Below are positions 61,961-64,000 of a stretch of DNA of 64,000 nucleotides, one piece after another (within the stretch, counting starts at the first letter, position 1; each line of letters starts with the position of its first letter). The DNA is from Sipunculus nudus. Taxonomy: Eukaryota > Annelida > Sipuncula > Golfingiida > Sipunculidae. The notes beneath the pieces are model-generated. The model ran no database searches. It saw only the letters and a program-made list of their open reading frames with translations, and was not told the origin of the DNA. The translations under genes and the position numbers were made by a program. Location of the stretch: contig CM049310.1 in NCBI GenBank assembly GCA_026874595.1, forward strand, positions 24,973,058 to 25,037,057. The letters are read 5' to 3'.

Positions 61961-62730
61961 TAACTAATTTTAATGTGCATAAATTCTATTTGTCATTATC
62001 TGTGTATACCCTGTGTAAATGTTTTTAAATGCTTTATATTTTGCATGTAATGTGAAAAGTTATCATTGTTTTAATATTAATTTTATGTATGTATTATTGA
62101 TTTGTAAACCGCTGTTGAGTATTGCATTATATGTATGGGCAGTTTAAATAATCTAATAAACTATAAGTAGAACTAAACTATTTATAGATACAGATAGATA
62201 CAGACAAAATCTTGCCACAATATTGCCAAACCTTTATCCATACTGATAGACTTTGGACAATGCTTTTTTTTCAAGCTGACATCCGATTTTTGTATCAAAA
62301 TGTTTAGAATAATGAATGATGCCTATTGAAAGCAAGATCGGAATATACATATTTTATTCATGGATTTATCTTACACGTAAGCTGGATATGGACACCAACT
62401 ATTTATGTAGCCTATACAGTTCTGCTTATATACCCACAGAGCTCAGTCTGTCAATACAATCAATCTACTAGCTTTGTTTACCAAAGTATCTCGCGGTCTT
62501 TTCATAGTTATAAATGTTCAATAATTCAGCCAAAATTCATTTAAGTAAACTTGAAAAAGACCACCTATGGATAATTTTTGTGCAATGTTACAGAATTTTA
62601 AACAACAGTTTTGTAGAAGAAGACTATTGCAGCCCTCAGTTTGATATAGGCTTACTTGGCCACAAGACCAACATCAGCTTTCTCTGAAAAATCAATAAAC
62701 CTGATCTCTTCTTAAACAATTGAAAAAACC
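61961..62730. other. No gene recognised
   Basis: AT-rich sequence after the LINE 3' end; nothing recognised. Confidence 0.5.
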
Positions 62731-62734
62731 CTAC

Positions 62735-63510
62735 CCAAGGATAATTCTCGTGAAAATTAAACAATTCGGCTTGACAGTTCCATCATAAACATTTTTAAGG
62801 TAGGAGCTAAAAGAGGCTAAAATTATGAGTTTTTTTGCTCGTAAAAAAAAGATCGATGCAGGTTGCGCCACAATAACCTCACTTTCAAATAAGACTTGTG
62901 ACCAACATTTGCACAAAACTTTGTGATGCTAGCACCTGCCGTTTCTGAGATTTTTATGTTAGTAATTCAACCAAAAATCTTTGAACCCAAATCAATTGAA
63001 CAAACTTTAGAAAGTTCATCTCTGGGATCATTTCTGTGAAATATTGAACAATTTGGCTGAATGCTTTCGGAGAAAAAAGATTTTCGAATGTTTTCTAGCT
63101 TTTTTCTCGGCAAAAGTAAGTGGATGCAAGTGGTGCCACAACAAGCTCAATTACACAACGTTTGACATGTGACATATTTTTGACATATGAGTTCATGATC
63201 GAGTTTTTATGGTTCATGTAATGATGACCGATGACCTCTGTACAAAGTGGTCGATGCAGGTGGCGCCAGCATTTCCTGGAATTCAAATATGACTCATGTG
63301 ACCAACATTTGCATAATTTTGAAAATGATAGCTCCTGCCGTTTCTGAGATTGTAGTTTTAATATGCTTAATTATTTGCCCACATTACTTAGTTTATGCAG
63401 CTTCCTGTAACTCAGCTAAAATTCACCGATCTGGAACCATTCGAACAAACTTGAGAGAGATTATTTCTGGGATTATTTCTGTGAAATATTGAAGAATTTG
63501 GGTGGAAAAT
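62735..63510. repeat. Diverged tandem units with TGCAGGTGGCGCCA-like block
   Basis: GATGCAGGTTGCGCCAC (62858), GATGCAAGTGGTGCCAC (63124) and GATGCAGGTGGCGCCAGC (63252) each lie near a stretch of the type GACTTGTGACCAACATTTGC and GCACCTGCCGTTTCTGAGAT. TCTGTGAAATATTGAA.AATTTGG recurs at 63037 and 63480. Looks like another tandem core without recognisable ends. Confidence 0.6.
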
Positions 63511-63860
63511 TTGGCGAGGATATCACTTTAAATTTAAAATCTTATTTCCATAGTGGCCCTATTTTAAGATGACTGGCAAGAATGGTAATTTTGGCCTACA
63601 TTCCTACAATTGCATTGAAAAGATACATATTGCACCTGGGTGAGATATAATTAACTAAGACTATTTAAGATTTCTCCTATTACAGTTATTAATACAAAAA
63701 TAAATAAAACAATATAAACATATGATAACATTGCACATCAGATCAACATCCGATCTACATTAGCTGGGTCTATCACACAAGAATATAACTTAAATGGGCT
63801 ATAACTAGATAGAACTGTGTACCCATAATAGGTATTACCATAAATACTCTCTTTCTCCCC

Positions 63861-64000
63861 GGCTTCTGTGGCTCAGGGGTAGAGCATATAGGACTCAAAG
63901 CCGTGAGATCGTGAATTCGAATCCCAGCCGAGGCGGTGAGATTTTTCACGGTCGGCCCCACCCAGGGTGAGCGCTCTGCAGGCTTAATGTGAAGGCCGTG
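63861..64000 (+). repeat. tRNA-derived SINE, cut by window edge
   Basis: Head GGCTTCTGTGGCTCAGGGGT with A box TGGCTCAGGGGTAGAGC and B-box-like GAATTCGAATCCCAGCC, followed by a non-tRNA body (CACGGTCGGCCCCACCCAGG). The stems pair imperfectly and there is a body, so it is a SINE, not a tRNA gene. Could belong to a molluscan V-SINE-type family, which I cannot confirm. Confidence 0.7.

Noticed and set aside
63861-63935. Functional tRNA gene
   Set aside because: A and B boxes are present but the stems pair poorly and a non-tRNA body follows; a SINE head.

Overview
This is animal nuclear DNA: AT-rich, with spliced genes, long introns bounded by GT/AG and dense short non-autonomous transposons. The repeat types (tandem-core elements with hairpin tails, (CGGA)n microsatellites and G-runs) and the protein sequences fit a lophotrochozoan, probably a bivalve mollusc. 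The species is inference; the two genes are not.

Two conserved genes lie tail to tail. On the + strand, positions 9011-19504 hold the complete coding sequence of an exostosin-like 3 (EXTL3/botv) glycosyltransferase in seven coding exons (955 residues; every splice phase closes). It starts heparan-sulfate chains in the Golgi. On the - strand, 58367 down to 29073 holds the complete coding sequence of TRMT11 in 14 exons (572 residues; every phase closes). This is the catalytic subunit of the tRNA guanosine-10 N2-methyltransferase. The two have no evident functional link. The 9.6 kb between their stop codons is almost entirely repeats.

Layout: 1-8877 is the upstream flank of EXTL3 with one tandem-core element and a 170-bp duplication. 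8878-19504 is EXTL3, with two tandem-core elements and a MITE in its introns. 20669-26572 is a block of three transposons. 29073-58367 is TRMT11, whose introns carry most of the repeats, including a near-identical inverted partner of the 20.7-kb element, a 355-bp tandem array rich in CAGGTAA, a nested MITE, and a decayed tyrosine-recombinase element. 58.9-64 kb holds tandem repeats, a decayed non-LTR retrotransposon interrupted by an insert carrying a RecQ-like helicase fragment, and the start of a tRNA-derived SINE.

No convincing new gene system was found. The most unusual content is the modular repeat biology. Several otherwise different families share one architecture (inverted repeat, roughly 250-350 bp tandem core, microsatellite, 3' hairpin), and their cores share the 12-bp palindrome GGTGGCGCCACC. 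Second come places where repeats sit right on gene structure: a tandem repeat that copies the TRMT11 exon 3 splice acceptor, a transposon ending 35 bp from the last exon, and a microduplication that creates an upstream ORF overlapping the EXTL3 start codon.
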